35,016 bases of DNA, from positions 1-35,016 of the forward strand of contig JALSHF010000002.1 in assembly GCA_026982375.1 (NCBI GenBank). The letters run 5' to 3'. Shown one piece after another: positions 8,005 through 16,496 of this stretch. Both the position numbers and the translations under genes were made by a program. The DNA comes from Emcibacter sp. GTDB taxonomy: Bacteria > Pseudomonadota > Alphaproteobacteria > Sphingomonadales > Emcibacteraceae. How positions within the stretch are numbered: position 1 is the first letter of the stretch; each line of letters begins with the position of its first letter. The notes under the pieces were generated by a model. It was not told the origin of the DNA, made no database searches, and saw nothing but the letters and a program-made list of their open reading frames with translations.

Positions 8005-8223
8005 TTATTAAATAGCTTGACTTCGCAGCGGAAAGGCTGCAAATACGGCGCGTTACAGTGTGATCTAATATACACGCTTTTTTAATATTCCGCCTAGCAG
8101 GCATGGTTATGTATTTTCCATGTAAATTCAGAGCTTATAATTCTGGAACAAGTGCGATCGCGGATAAAATTTTGTGTCTGATAAAAAAAAATGACACAAT
8201 TATATTCGCGAAAGGAATATGCA
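8005..8223 (+). promoter_or_regulatory. Leader region of rhlE with inverted repeat near the start codon
   Basis: This 219-base gap, the longest in the window, holds the end of the bkd transcript and the leader of the helicase gene. A weak hairpin (GTGT...ACAC) followed by T6 at about 8058-8083 could end the bkd transcript. A GCGATCGC palindrome lies near 8155. An inverted repeat TTGTGTC (8172-8178) and GACACAA (8193-8199) encloses an A9 run and an in-frame ATG at 8191. The ribosome-binding site AAAGGA (8211-8216) follows 11 bases later. Control by RNA structure or a DNA-binding dimer is possible; this is inference. Confidence 0.4.
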
Positions 8224-10176
8224 ATGACGCATGATAATGCGCCAACTATTGACGAGTCTGTTACGGATGAATCTGGTACGGACTTTTCTGGCTTTAACAA
8301 ATTTGGCCTTGCCGAAACAATTCTGAAATCAATTGACAGAGAGGGCTTTTCCTCTCCCACAAAAATTCAGACAATGGCCATCCCGCCCTTGATGGAAGGC
8401 AATGACCTGATTGGCATCGCCCAGACAGGCGGTGGCAAGACAGCGGCCTTTTCCCTGCCAACCATTAACAGGCTTCTGGAGGGTTATGTCAAACCGCGGC
8501 AGAATATGCCAAAGGTGTTGATCCTTGCCCCCACCCGTGAACTTGCCATGCAGATTGAACAATGCATCGTGACCTTTAGCAGGGGGACTAAAATTTCCAG
8601 CCTTGTTGTTGCCGGTGGCCAGCCTTATCCGCCGCAAACCAATAAATTACGGCGCGGCGTTGATATTCTTGTGGCGACACCGGGTCGCCTGATCGACCAT
8701 ATCAATCGCAGGAATATAAAATTTGATGATACCAATATATTTATTCTTGATGAAGCAGACCGTATGTTGGACATGGGCTTTATTGATGATGTTCAGGATA
8801 TCGCAGATTCGCTGCCAGAAGGCCATCAGACGATTTTATTTTCCGCGACCATGAACCCAAAGGTGCGTAACCTGACGCGATCTTTGCTTAATGATCCCGT
8901 GAATGTGGAAATTAAACAGAAAACAGCCGTCGCCGACACGATCAGTCATAAATTGATGAATGTCAGCCGCAAGAATAAAGCCCGATTGCTGGCCCAGATA
9001 TTGTCAGGTGAAAACGTCGAAAAAGCATTGGTCTTTGCCCGCACAAAAATCGGCGCAGATCATCTTTGCGGTTTATTGCAGGATGAAGGCATTCAGTCAG
9101 ATGCCATTCACGGCGACAAGCGTCAAAGGGTACGGGAAAAAATCCTGATGAACTTCCGCCGGGGCCGGACAAAAGTATTGGTCGCGACCGATGTGGCGGC
9201 GCGGGGCATTGATGTGGACGGCATCAGCCATGTGGTAAATTTTGAACTGCCTATCGAGCCTGAAAACTATATTCACCGTGTTGGCCGGACGGGACGCGCC
9301 GGACAAAAGGGCATTGCCATATCCTTCTGTGATCCCAGCGACGTTCGTTTGCTGGTACATATTGAAAGATTGATCAAGCAGCCGATTGAAGTGGACGTCG
9401 ATCATGAATTTCATATTGATGTGAGTGCGCGCGGCAAATCAGGCGGCAATCAGGGACGCTTCTCAAAACGGCGCAGCGGCGCAAATGACCACGGCGGACG
9501 CAGGGAAGGCGGCTTTGGCAGGGGCGGCAGTGGTTTTAAACGTGAAGGCCAAAGAGTGGGCGGCTTTAAACGTGATGATCGCGCGGATTCTGCCTCCCAC
9601 CGCGATAACCGTGACAATCGCGCTAAATCTGACCGTTTCAAGCCGCGCGACAAGGCCAGTTTGGAAAACAGGTCAGAAAACAAATCAATTCATAAATTTG
9701 AGAAGAATGATTGGAAAAAAGAAGGCAAGCGTCCTGATCGTAAAGAGGGCGGCTATAACAAAGGGTCTCGCGGCGGACGTGACGGGGGCTATAAAAAACA
9801 GGATAGGCCTGTCAGGAATGATGCGCCCCGTTATGACCCATGGACGGCGGAAGCAAAAAAATATTCCGATGATCCGGTTCTTGGAAAATTAATTGGTAAG
9901 CCACCCAGAATAGATAGCAAAAAAGAGACCAAGTCTGATTTTGTTAAGGCCGGTGATAAGAAAAAATCTTTCAAGAAAAAAGACTCCAAATCATTTGCCC
10001 ATTCATTTGACCGCAAAAAAGCTGGTGGCGGCAAGAAAAAGACCGCCTCCCCAGTATCTGGCAAACGTTCCCAGAAAAGTTATAAACCCAAGGGTAAAAA
10101 TGGAACTGGCGATAAGGGCGGCACAAAGGCTTTCTCGCCAAAAAGAAAAACCTTGCGGCCCTCGCGCGCAGCCTGA
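8224..10176 (+). CDS. rhlE: DEAD-box ATP-dependent RNA helicase, RhlE-type, with long basic tail
   Basis: Helicase motifs occur in order: a Q-motif region (GFSSPTKIQTMAIP), Walker A AQTGGGKT (about 66-73), PTRELA, TPGRL, DEAD (about 176-179), SAT, FARTK and HRVGRTGRAGQKG. The RecA-like core ends near residue 395. The remaining roughly 250 residues are low-complexity and very basic, first Gly/Arg-rich (GGRREGGFGRGG) then Lys-rich. One less degenerate segment, DPWTAEAKKYSDDPVLGKLIGKPP, stands out. Such tails bind RNA and help in ribosome assembly or mRNA turnover. I choose the ATG at 8224 (AAAGGA eight bases upstream) over the track's 8191, which lies inside a hairpin arm. The subfamily name is likely, not certain. 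Confidence 0.9.
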   Translation: MTHDNAPTIDESVTDESGTDFSGFNKFGLAETILKSIDREGFSSPTKIQTMAIPPLMEGNDLIGIAQTGGGKTAAFSLPTINRLLEGYVKPRQNMPKVLILAPTRELAMQIEQCIVTFSRGTKISSLVVAGGQPYPPQTNKLRRGVDILVATPGRLIDHINRRNIKFDDTNIFILDEADRMLDMGFIDDVQDIADSLPEGHQTILFSATMNPKVRNLTRSLLNDPVNVEIKQKTAVADTISHKLMNVSRKNKARLLAQILSGENVEKALVFARTKIGADHLCGLLQDEGIQSDAIHGDKRQRVREKILMNFRRGRTKVLVATDVAARGIDVDGISHVVNFELPIEPENYIHRVGRTGRAGQKGIAISFCDPSDVRLLVHIERLIKQPIEVDVDHEFHIDVSARGKSGGNQGRFSKRRSGANDHGGRREGGFGRGGSGFKREGQRVGGFKRDDRADSASHRDNRDNRAKSDRFKPRDKASLENRSENKSIHKFEKNDWKKEGKRPDRKEGGYNKGSRGGRDGGYKKQDRPVRNDAPRYDPWTAEAKKYSDDPVLGKLIGKPPRIDSKKETKSDFVKAGDKKKSFKKKDSKSFAHSFDRKKAGGGKKKTASPVSGKRSQKSYKPKGKNGTGDKGGTKAFSPKRKTLRPSRAA

Positions 10177-10193
10177 TATATAAAATTTCAATT

Positions 10194-10223
10194 AAAAAGG
10201 CCCCTGATCCGGGGCCTTTTTTT
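10194..10223 (+). terminator. Bidirectional Rho-independent terminator between rhlE and the DUF945 gene
   Basis: AAAAAGGCCCC, a TGATCC loop and GGGGCCTTTTTTT form a strong GC stem flanked by A and T runs. It follows the rhlE stop and precedes the 3' end of the convergent gene, so it can work on both strands. Confidence 0.92.
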
Positions 10224-10244
10224 ATGCGGGCTATCTTGGAATTT

Positions 10245-11738
10245 TTACATGCCGGGAATGGCGAGGGGTTTCCCGTTAATGAGCCTGATACCATCCTTTA
10301 CTTCAAGGTCAAGGCTATATTCTTCGCCATTTTGCGTAAGATACCCTTGATTGATAAAAGTTTGCAGGGCAGCTGTTGCTTGCATATTGATCATTTGATC
10401 AATTTGCTCAGGGGGCATGCTGGCCATATCCATGCCGCCAGCGGTTAATTGCTGTTTTAAACCGATCGTGGCTATGGCCTTGGCCAGTGCCGTATCAAAA
10501 GTGATATGGGACGTAACGACAAGTTTTTTATTTAAGGCGATGGGGTCAGATAATTGCGCGATATTTTCAAGTTCGCTACCATCGAAAGACAGCTTGCCGT
10601 CGCTTTTAAAAACGCCGTCATTCATTAAAAAGTCAAGGTTATTGATGATAATTTCCGGTGAGCCTTTAAGAATTTTTTCCCCGGCGCGCGCCGCAATAAT
10701 TTGTAAATTGGCCGCTGTTTGTTCGGCCGTTGGCGTTTCTCCATCCTGATTTTGATAGGAATCTTGTATAGACCTTGCATAATCTGTTATGGCCTCAAGA
10801 CTTAGATGGTTGACATTCATATCAAAAATAATATTTTTCAATTCAATATCCGGGCTGGTAAAGTCTGAAATATTGGTGGAGAAATACATGGTCAGTGCCG
10901 TTTCACTCTCTTTGTCCAAATTATATTCGCTGGTAATGTTATTAAGTGAAAATGAAATATTTTTCACGGTTTCCGAGAAATTAATATGGCCTAGATTGGT
11001 GCTGCCTTTTCCAAGCCAAAGAAGTTCATTTACCTTATGTCCATCAGCATGGCCGCTTATTTCCGTCAGGGACAGACTTCCCTCAGATGTTTGAAAGGAT
11101 AGTCCCGGAAAATAAAAGCTGGCGGTATATTCATCAATGGCAGAATTTATATTTCCCTGGAAATTCATACCCTTAAAATTCATACGGACGTGTTTTACAG
11201 TCTCATCTTCTGCTGTTTCAGAAGTGTTATCAGCTTTGAACGCAGGGACACTTGCCGTGAAATTTATATTGCCAAGATAGGAAACAGAGGAAAATATATC
11301 CAATAGGCTGATGAGGTTGTTATTTTCTTTTATGGCGTAATATTCCGGGTGATCAATATCCTGCAGGGTGCCAGACAGGGACATAAGGGCAAAATTCACG
11401 CCATTCTGAAAGGTGACGGGGCCGTGAGCTATGGTAATATCAAGAGTAAAGCCCTTCTTCAAAAATTCATAAGTATCCTTGTCAAACCCTTCCTGCTCAT
11501 CAATAGAGGCCCCAAGGATATTCAGGGTATGCTCATCAAAGCCATAAGAAATCACGGCGCGAGAGGAGAACCATCCTTGATCATAGGTTTGTATTTCGAG
11601 GATATAGCCCGGGATTTGCGATATTTCTTTGGCGAGTTCAGCGATATTTTTCTTTGCCATATTGCCGATAAAATAAGGCATAATGGCAAAAATTAATATG
11701 ACACCAACGATAAGGCTTAATATTTTTTTGTTTTTCAC
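10245..11738 (-). CDS. DUF945/YdgA-like membrane-anchored protein
   Basis: The 497-residue protein starts with a short basic stretch and one hydrophobic segment (about 5-25, ILSLIVGVILIFAIMPYFIG), giving an N-terminal membrane anchor with the bulk outside the cytoplasm. The motif YDQGWFSSRAVISY near residues 53-66 and the many beta-strand-like repeats resemble the DUF945 (YdgA) family, whose function is poorly known. The start is a GTG at 11738-11736, preceded by a strong GGGGGAGA site; no ATG is better placed. It is divergent from gor with about 130 bases between them. Family membership is from recalled motifs and not a search. I do not assign a function. Confidence 0.75.
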   Translation of the reverse strand: MKNKKILSLIVGVILIFAIMPYFIGNMAKKNIAELAKEISQIPGYILEIQTYDQGWFSSRAVISYGFDEHTLNILGASIDEQEGFDKDTYEFLKKGFTLDITIAHGPVTFQNGVNFALMSLSGTLQDIDHPEYYAIKENNNLISLLDIFSSVSYLGNINFTASVPAFKADNTSETAEDETVKHVRMNFKGMNFQGNINSAIDEYTASFYFPGLSFQTSEGSLSLTEISGHADGHKVNELLWLGKGSTNLGHINFSETVKNISFSLNNITSEYNLDKESETALTMYFSTNISDFTSPDIELKNIIFDMNVNHLSLEAITDYARSIQDSYQNQDGETPTAEQTAANLQIIAARAGEKILKGSPEIIINNLDFLMNDGVFKSDGKLSFDGSELENIAQLSDPIALNKKLVVTSHITFDTALAKAIATIGLKQQLTAGGMDMASMPPEQIDQMINMQATAALQTFINQGYLTQNGEEYSLDLEVKDGIRLINGKPLAIPGM

Positions 11739-11868
11739 AGGATCTCCCCCAATGGTTTTTTATCAGAAAGGTAAACTATAACCTATTCTTATGATCAGTC
11801 ACTTGATATTTTGCAATATTGGCCTATCTTAATGGCTTGCAATTAATATTATTTAGGAAATATAGATT

Positions 11869-13218
11869 ATGTATGACTATGATTTTTTTGTCATTGGGGC
11901 GGGCTCTGGCGGCGTTCGGTCTAGCCGAATGGCGGCCACTTATGGCGCGAAGGTTGGATTATGCGAAGACTACCGCGTTGGCGGCACATGCGTCATCCGT
12001 GGCTGCGTACCCAAAAAGCTGTTTGTCTATGCTTCTGAATATTCTGCGCATTTTAGTGATGCGGCAGGTTTTGGCTGGTCAGAGGCGGATCATAAATTTG
12101 ACTGGCCCGCATTGATCGCCGCCAAGGATAAAGAAATTGACCGTCTGAATGGGCTTTATATTCAGAATTTAGAAAATCATTATGTGGAAATCATTCAAGC
12201 GCGCGGCAAGCTTCTGGATGCCCATACTGTCGAACTGACATCGGCGGAGGGCCGCCGAACCATCACCGCAGGAAAAATACTGATTGCGACCGGCGGCTGG
12301 CCGCAAATGCCGGATATTCCCGGCATAGAACATGCCATCACGTCAAACGAGGCCTTTCATTTGCCGGTATTGCCCAAAAAACTCGCCGTTGTGGGCGGTG
12401 GTTATATCGCCGTTGAATTTGCCGGCATCTTTAATGGTATGGGCGTGGAAACCCATCTTTTATATCGGGGCGAGCAGATATTACGGGGGTTTGACCGGGA
12501 AATTGCCGATAAATTAAACGAAGAAATGAGCAAGAAGAATATTGATGTTCGCGTTCAGACCAATGTGACAGAAATCATCAAGTCAGATGATGGTTTATCA
12601 CTCACCTTGACAGATGGCTCAACGCTATTGGTGGATTGCGTCATGTTTGCGACAGGCCGCTTGCCAAATTCCAAGAATATGGGTTTGGAAGATTTAGGCG
12701 TTGAAATGACCCCAAACGGGGCCATTATCATTGATGAAAATTACAAGAGCTCTGTGGATAATATTTTTGCCGTGGGTGACGTGACGGGCAAGATCCAGTT
12801 AACGCCTGTGGCCATTAAAGAAGGCGCCGCGCTGGCCGCAACACAATTTAATGACACGCCGACCCTGGTGGATTATGAAAATATCGCCACCGCCGTTTTC
12901 TCGCAGCCCTCAATCGGCACGGTTGGTATGAGCGAGGAAGAAGCCACCCGGAAATTCGGTCAGGATATTCAGGTTTTTCGGTCTGAATATAAATCCATGA
13001 AATTCACCCTGAGTGGCCGGCCTGAGAGATCCCTGATGAAAATGATCATTCAGAAATCGACGGATAAGGTGATAGGGGCGCATATCATCGGCCCGGATTC
13101 AGCAGAAATCATTCAGGGCATTGCCATTGCCCTGAAATGCGGCGCCACAAAAGCGCAGTTTGATTCTACGGTGGCCGTGCATCCGTCATCTGCGGAAGAA
13201 TTTGTCTTAATGAAATAA
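11869..13218 (+). CDS. gor: Glutathione-disulphide reductase
   Basis: The enzyme reduces glutathione disulphide with NADPH. The 449-residue flavoprotein has the FAD motif GAGSGGVRSSRMAA and the redox disulphide Cys41/Cys46 in GGTCVIRGCVPKK, where the PKK form is typical of glutathione and not lipoamide reductases. The second nucleotide site, GGGYIAVEFAGIFNGMG, is followed by LLYRGEQILRGFD, whose two arginines fit NADPH preference. The C-terminal catalytic motif is HPSSAEEFV. An AGGAAA site precedes the ATG. The 98-residue plus-frame ORF over its 5' end is a shadow. Confidence 0.94.
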   Translation: MYDYDFFVIGAGSGGVRSSRMAATYGAKVGLCEDYRVGGTCVIRGCVPKKLFVYASEYSAHFSDAAGFGWSEADHKFDWPALIAAKDKEIDRLNGLYIQNLENHYVEIIQARGKLLDAHTVELTSAEGRRTITAGKILIATGGWPQMPDIPGIEHAITSNEAFHLPVLPKKLAVVGGGYIAVEFAGIFNGMGVETHLLYRGEQILRGFDREIADKLNEEMSKKNIDVRVQTNVTEIIKSDDGLSLTLTDGSTLLVDCVMFATGRLPNSKNMGLEDLGVEMTPNGAIIIDENYKSSVDNIFAVGDVTGKIQLTPVAIKEGAALAATQFNDTPTLVDYENIATAVFSQPSIGTVGMSEEEATRKFGQDIQVFRSEYKSMKFTLSGRPERSLMKMIIQKSTDKVIGAHIIGPDSAEIIQGIAIALKCGATKAQFDSTVAVHPSSAEEFVLMK

Positions 13219-13246
13219 TATTTTATGGAAACTATGTTTTTTAGAA

Positions 13247-13273
13247 GAAAAACCCCTTTGTGGGTTGTTTTTT
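13247..13273 (+). terminator. Possible weak terminator after gor
   Basis: AACCC, a CTTTGT loop and GGGTT are followed by GTTTTTT. The stem is only 5 bp, though flanking A and T runs may extend it, so termination would be modest. It lies about 30 bases after the gor stop. Confidence 0.5.
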
Positions 13274-13340
13274 CTGGTCTTCCATGGCGAACATCTTTAT
13301 ATGAGGCCATAATAAAAAAATTAATATGATGGATGGAATT

Positions 13341-14717
13341 ATGAGTAAAAACTGGACGCCTGACAGCTGGAGATCAAAACCCATTAGGCAGGTTCCTGTT
13401 TATGCTGATCAGGCAGAACTGGAAAAAGTAGAAGCAGAATTGGGCAGATGTCCGCCGCTGGTGTTCGCAGGGGAAGCAAGGCGGCTGACGACTCAATTGG
13501 GCGACGTGGCAGAGGGCAAGGCTTTCTTGCTGCAAGGCGGGGACTGCGCCGAAAGTTTTGGCGAATTTCACGCGGATAATATTCGGGACACTTTTCGCGT
13601 CCTGCTTCAGATGTCTGTGGCTTTGACCTATGCGGCGGCTTGCCCCGTGGTGAAAGTAGGCCGTATTGCCGGACAGTTCGCCAAACCCCGCAGCAGTGAC
13701 TTTGAAACCATTGATGGTGTGAAATTGCCCAGTTATCGCGGCGATATCATCAATGGTATAGACTTTACGCCCGAATCTCGAATTCCAGACCCGAAACGTA
13801 TGCTTCGAGCCTACAGCCAGTCGGCATCAACTTTGAACCTGTTGCGGGCCTTTGCGCAGGGCGGCTATGCCAACTTACATAAAGTTCACCAATGGAATCT
13901 TGATTTTGTTCAGAATAACCCCGCTTCCGAACAATATACGGATCTGGCAGACCGTATTGATGAGGCGTTGGCCTTCATGAAGGCCTGCGGCATTGATGCG
14001 GGGGCGCGGGAGCTTAGCGGAACGGATTTCTATACGTCGCATGAGGCATTGCTGCTATGGTATGAAGAGGCATTGACCCGCGTTGACAGCATCACAGGCC
14101 GTTGGTACGACACATCAGGACATATGCTCTGGATTGGCGACAGGACGCGTCTTTTGGATGAGGCTCATATTGAGTTTTTATCCGGCATTGGCAATCCCCT
14201 TGGGCTCAAGGTCGGCCCGACCACAGATATGGATGAGTTGATTCGCATTATTGATAAAGTAAATCCCCAGAATGAGTCCGGAAGGGTAACATTGATTTGC
14301 CGCATGGGCGCCGATTTGCTGGAGGATAAACTCCCCCCCATTATCCGCAGAATAGAGGAAGAAGGCTGCCTGGTTGTCTGGTCATCTGATCCCATGCACG
14401 GCAATACCATAACCTCCACATCCGGTTTTAAAACCAGACCATTCGAGCAGGTTCTCGCAGAAATTCGCCGTTTCTTTCGGGTTCACCGCGCGGAAGGAAC
14501 CTATGCCGGCGGCGTGCATTTTGAAATGACGGGGCAGAATGTCACGGAATGCACAGGCGGCGCTGAGGACATCACGGATGAGACGCTTGGTGATCGTTAC
14601 CGGACTTTTTGTGATCCACGATTAAATGCCGGTCAGTCTCTTGAGCTTGCTTTTTTGATTGCGGAGAGTTTAAAAGAGGAACGTCAGGCTCTTGCAAAAT
14701 TACGTGAGCCAAAATAG
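13341..14717 (+). CDS. aroG: Class II 3-deoxy-7-phosphoheptulonate (DAHP) synthase
   Basis: This enzyme condenses phosphoenolpyruvate and erythrose 4-phosphate, the first step of the shikimate pathway. The 458-residue protein is of the plant/mycobacterial class II type: [15 protein letters not shown] at the N-terminus, [36 protein letters not shown] and [12 protein letters not shown]. The ATG at 13341 is preferred to the track's 13326, since GGATGGA sits just upstream and [10 protein letters not shown] is the usual N-terminus. No ACT or chorismate-mutase domain is fused. Class II enzymes have no settled symbol; aroG is used loosely. Confidence 0.93.
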   Translation: MSKNWTPDSWRSKPIRQVPVYADQAELEKVEAELGRCPPLVFAGEARRLTTQLGDVAEGKAFLLQGGDCAESFGEFHADNIRDTFRVLLQMSVALTYAAACPVVKVGRIAGQFAKPRSSDFETIDGVKLPSYRGDIINGIDFTPESRIPDPKRMLRAYSQSASTLNLLRAFAQGGYANLHKVHQWNLDFVQNNPASEQYTDLADRIDEALAFMKACGIDAGARELSGTDFYTSHEALLLWYEEALTRVDSITGRWYDTSGHMLWIGDRTRLLDEAHIEFLSGIGNPLGLKVGPTTDMDELIRIIDKVNPQNESGRVTLICRMGADLLEDKLPPIIRRIEEEGCLVVWSSDPMHGNTITSTSGFKTRPFEQVLAEIRRFFRVHRAEGTYAGGVHFEMTGQNVTECTGGAEDITDETLGDRYRTFCDPRLNAGQSLELAFLIAESLKEERQALAKLREPK

Positions 14718-14727
14718 TTATAAAAAT

Positions 14728-14766
14728 CCAGAGCAGTCATAAAATAAAGCTGCCCTGGTCTTTATT
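14728..14766 (+). terminator. Possible imperfect terminator between aroG and nadE
   Basis: CCAGAGCAG and CTGCCCTGG pair over 9 positions with one mismatch around a 13-base loop and are followed by TCTTTATT. The stem is plausible but the T tract is interrupted, so this may only reduce read-through into nadE. Confidence 0.45.
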
Positions 14767-14807
14767 CCTGACCTGATCTTTTATGCATTTAAAGAGACTT
14801 GGGACTT

Positions 14808-16484
14808 ATGAAACAGCTAAATATTTCTCTGGCAAGCCTGAATCCGACGGTTGGTGATCTGCCCGGCAATTATGACAAGATAATCCGCGCCCGAAAGGCC
14901 GCTGAAGGCGCTGACCTGATTGTTTATAGTGAGCTATGCCTGATTGGCTATCCGCCAGAAGATATTGTGCTGAAGGGGGCTTTCCAAAAGGCGGCCATGG
15001 ACAAGCTGCTTGATCTTGCGGCGCTTACGGCAGATGGCGGCCCGGCCATGCTGATTGGATCCTGCTGGCGGGAGGGCGACCTCCTGTATAATTCGGCTAT
15101 TCTTCTGGATAATGGCAAAATTTCCGCCATAAGGCATAAGGTTGACCTGCCCAATTATGGTGTTTTTGATGAAAAGCGCGTTTTCGAAGGTGGGCCGGCC
15201 CCAAAAGTCATGGTTTTTCGCGGCGTAAAACTTGGGGTGATGACCTGCGAGGATATGTGGTCGCCGGAAATATCGGAAAGGCTGGCGGCTGGCGGAGCTG
15301 AAATACTGATTGTCCTCAATGGTTCCCCTTTCGAGCAGGGTAAATATTCTGAACGCCAAAGCCTGGGCGAAGCACGGGCAAAAGAAAATGCGTTGCCCCT
15401 GATTTATGTCAATCAGGTGGGCGGACAGGATGAGCTGGCCTTTGATGGCGGGGCTTTTGTCTTAAATAGAGCAGGTGGACTAACGGCCCGGGCGAAAAGC
15501 TGGCAGGTGGGGTTATTCCTGACAAAATGGCAACGGGAAACCCAGGGACAATCTGGCCAATGGGCCTGTACCACAGATGAAATTAATGATATTGCAGAAG
15601 GCTATGACGCCATTTATCAGGCGATGATCACCGGGCTTCGGGATTATGTTCATAAAAACCATTTCCCGGGCGTGGTTCTGGGCATGTCCGGCGGCATTGA
15701 CAGTGCGCTCAGTGCGGTCATTGCCGTTGATGCTCTTGGGGCGGAAAATGTTCACCTTGTCATGATGCCGTCAAAATATACCAGCGAGGAAAGTCTGATT
15801 GATGCGGCCATATGCGCCGAATGGCTTGGGGCGCGTATGGATAATATTCCCATAGAGCCAGCAGTGCAGGCCTTTGACGCGATGCTCGCAGGACAATTTG
15901 CCGGGACAGAAGCAGATACCACAGAAGAAAATCTGCAATCGCGAATCCGCGGCGTTACCCTCATGGCGCTGAGCAACAAGTTTGGCTATATGCTGCTGAC
16001 CACAGGAAATAAATCTGAAATGTCTGTGGGTTATGCCACACTTTACGGCGATATGTGCGGCGGCTATTCGGTTTTGAAAGACCTGTATAAGAGGGATGTT
16101 TTTGCCATCAGTGACTGGCGTAATGCGCATCACCCCCATGGTGCCTTAGGGCCAAAAGGTCAGGTCATGCCCAAAAATATCATCACAAAACCACCCACAG
16201 CGGAGCTTAAACCGGATCAAAAGGATGAGGATAGCCTGCCGCCTTATGATATTCTGGATGATATTCTGGAATGCCTGGTCGAACAAGAAATGCCGGTTAA
16301 AGATATCGTGGCCAAAGGGCATGAAATAGAAACTGTTGCCCGCATTGAACATCTGCTATACATCGCGGAGTATAAAAGACGCCAAGCCCCGCCCGGCGTT
16401 AAATTAACCCGCCGAAATTTTGGCAGGGACCGCCGTTACCCGATCACCAATGGTTTTCGTAACGCCCGATTAGAAGAGAAATGA
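14808..16484 (+). CDS. nadE: Glutamine-dependent NAD+ synthetase
   Basis: It makes NAD+ from deamido-NAD+, ATP and glutamine. The 558-residue protein has two domains. The N-terminal nitrilase-type glutaminase (about 1-260) shows Glu in YSELCLIGYPPED, Lys in HKVDLPNYGVFDEKR and the nucleophile Cys in VMTCEDMW. The C-terminal NAD synthase (about 270-558) has the ATP-pyrophosphatase P-loop GMSGGIDSALS. The track starts at a TTG (14799), but the ATG at 14808 gives MKQLNISLASLNPTVGD, the normal family start, with AAAGAG upstream. gltX begins 12 bases after its stop, so the two are probably co-transcribed. Confidence 0.95.
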   Translation: MKQLNISLASLNPTVGDLPGNYDKIIRARKAAEGADLIVYSELCLIGYPPEDIVLKGAFQKAAMDKLLDLAALTADGGPAMLIGSCWREGDLLYNSAILLDNGKISAIRHKVDLPNYGVFDEKRVFEGGPAPKVMVFRGVKLGVMTCEDMWSPEISERLAAGGAEILIVLNGSPFEQGKYSERQSLGEARAKENALPLIYVNQVGGQDELAFDGGAFVLNRAGGLTARAKSWQVGLFLTKWQRETQGQSGQWACTTDEINDIAEGYDAIYQAMITGLRDYVHKNHFPGVVLGMSGGIDSALSAVIAVDALGAENVHLVMMPSKYTSEESLIDAAICAEWLGARMDNIPIEPAVQAFDAMLAGQFAGTEADTTEENLQSRIRGVTLMALSNKFGYMLLTTGNKSEMSVGYATLYGDMCGGYSVLKDLYKRDVFAISDWRNAHHPHGALGPKGQVMPKNIITKPPTAELKPDQKDEDSLPPYDILDDILECLVEQEMPVKDIVAKGHEIETVARIEHLLYIAEYKRRQAPPGVKLTRRNFGRDRRYPITNGFRNARLEEK

Positions 16485-16496
16485 GTATATTGCTAG

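Noticed and set aside
8015-8045. TTGACT with hairpin GCAGC/GCTGC as an rhlE promoter or bkd terminator
   Set aside because: No -10 at a proper distance and no T tract after the hairpin, so neither role is supported.
9425-9892. 155-residue ORF in the rhlE tail region
   Set aside because: It is an alternative frame of low-complexity Gly/Arg/Lys codons; the helicase frame continues through it with a proper stop and terminator.
11819-12115. 98-residue plus-strand ORF at the start of gor
   Set aside because: It overlaps the well-supported gor frame, lacks recognisable motifs and is a frame shadow.
14331-14340. C7 tract in the DAHP synthase gene (a similar C7 occurs in ntrX near 29414)
   Set aside because: These encode ordinary Leu-Pro-Pro or Pro-Pro codons in intact frames and are shorter than the cysS G9 run.
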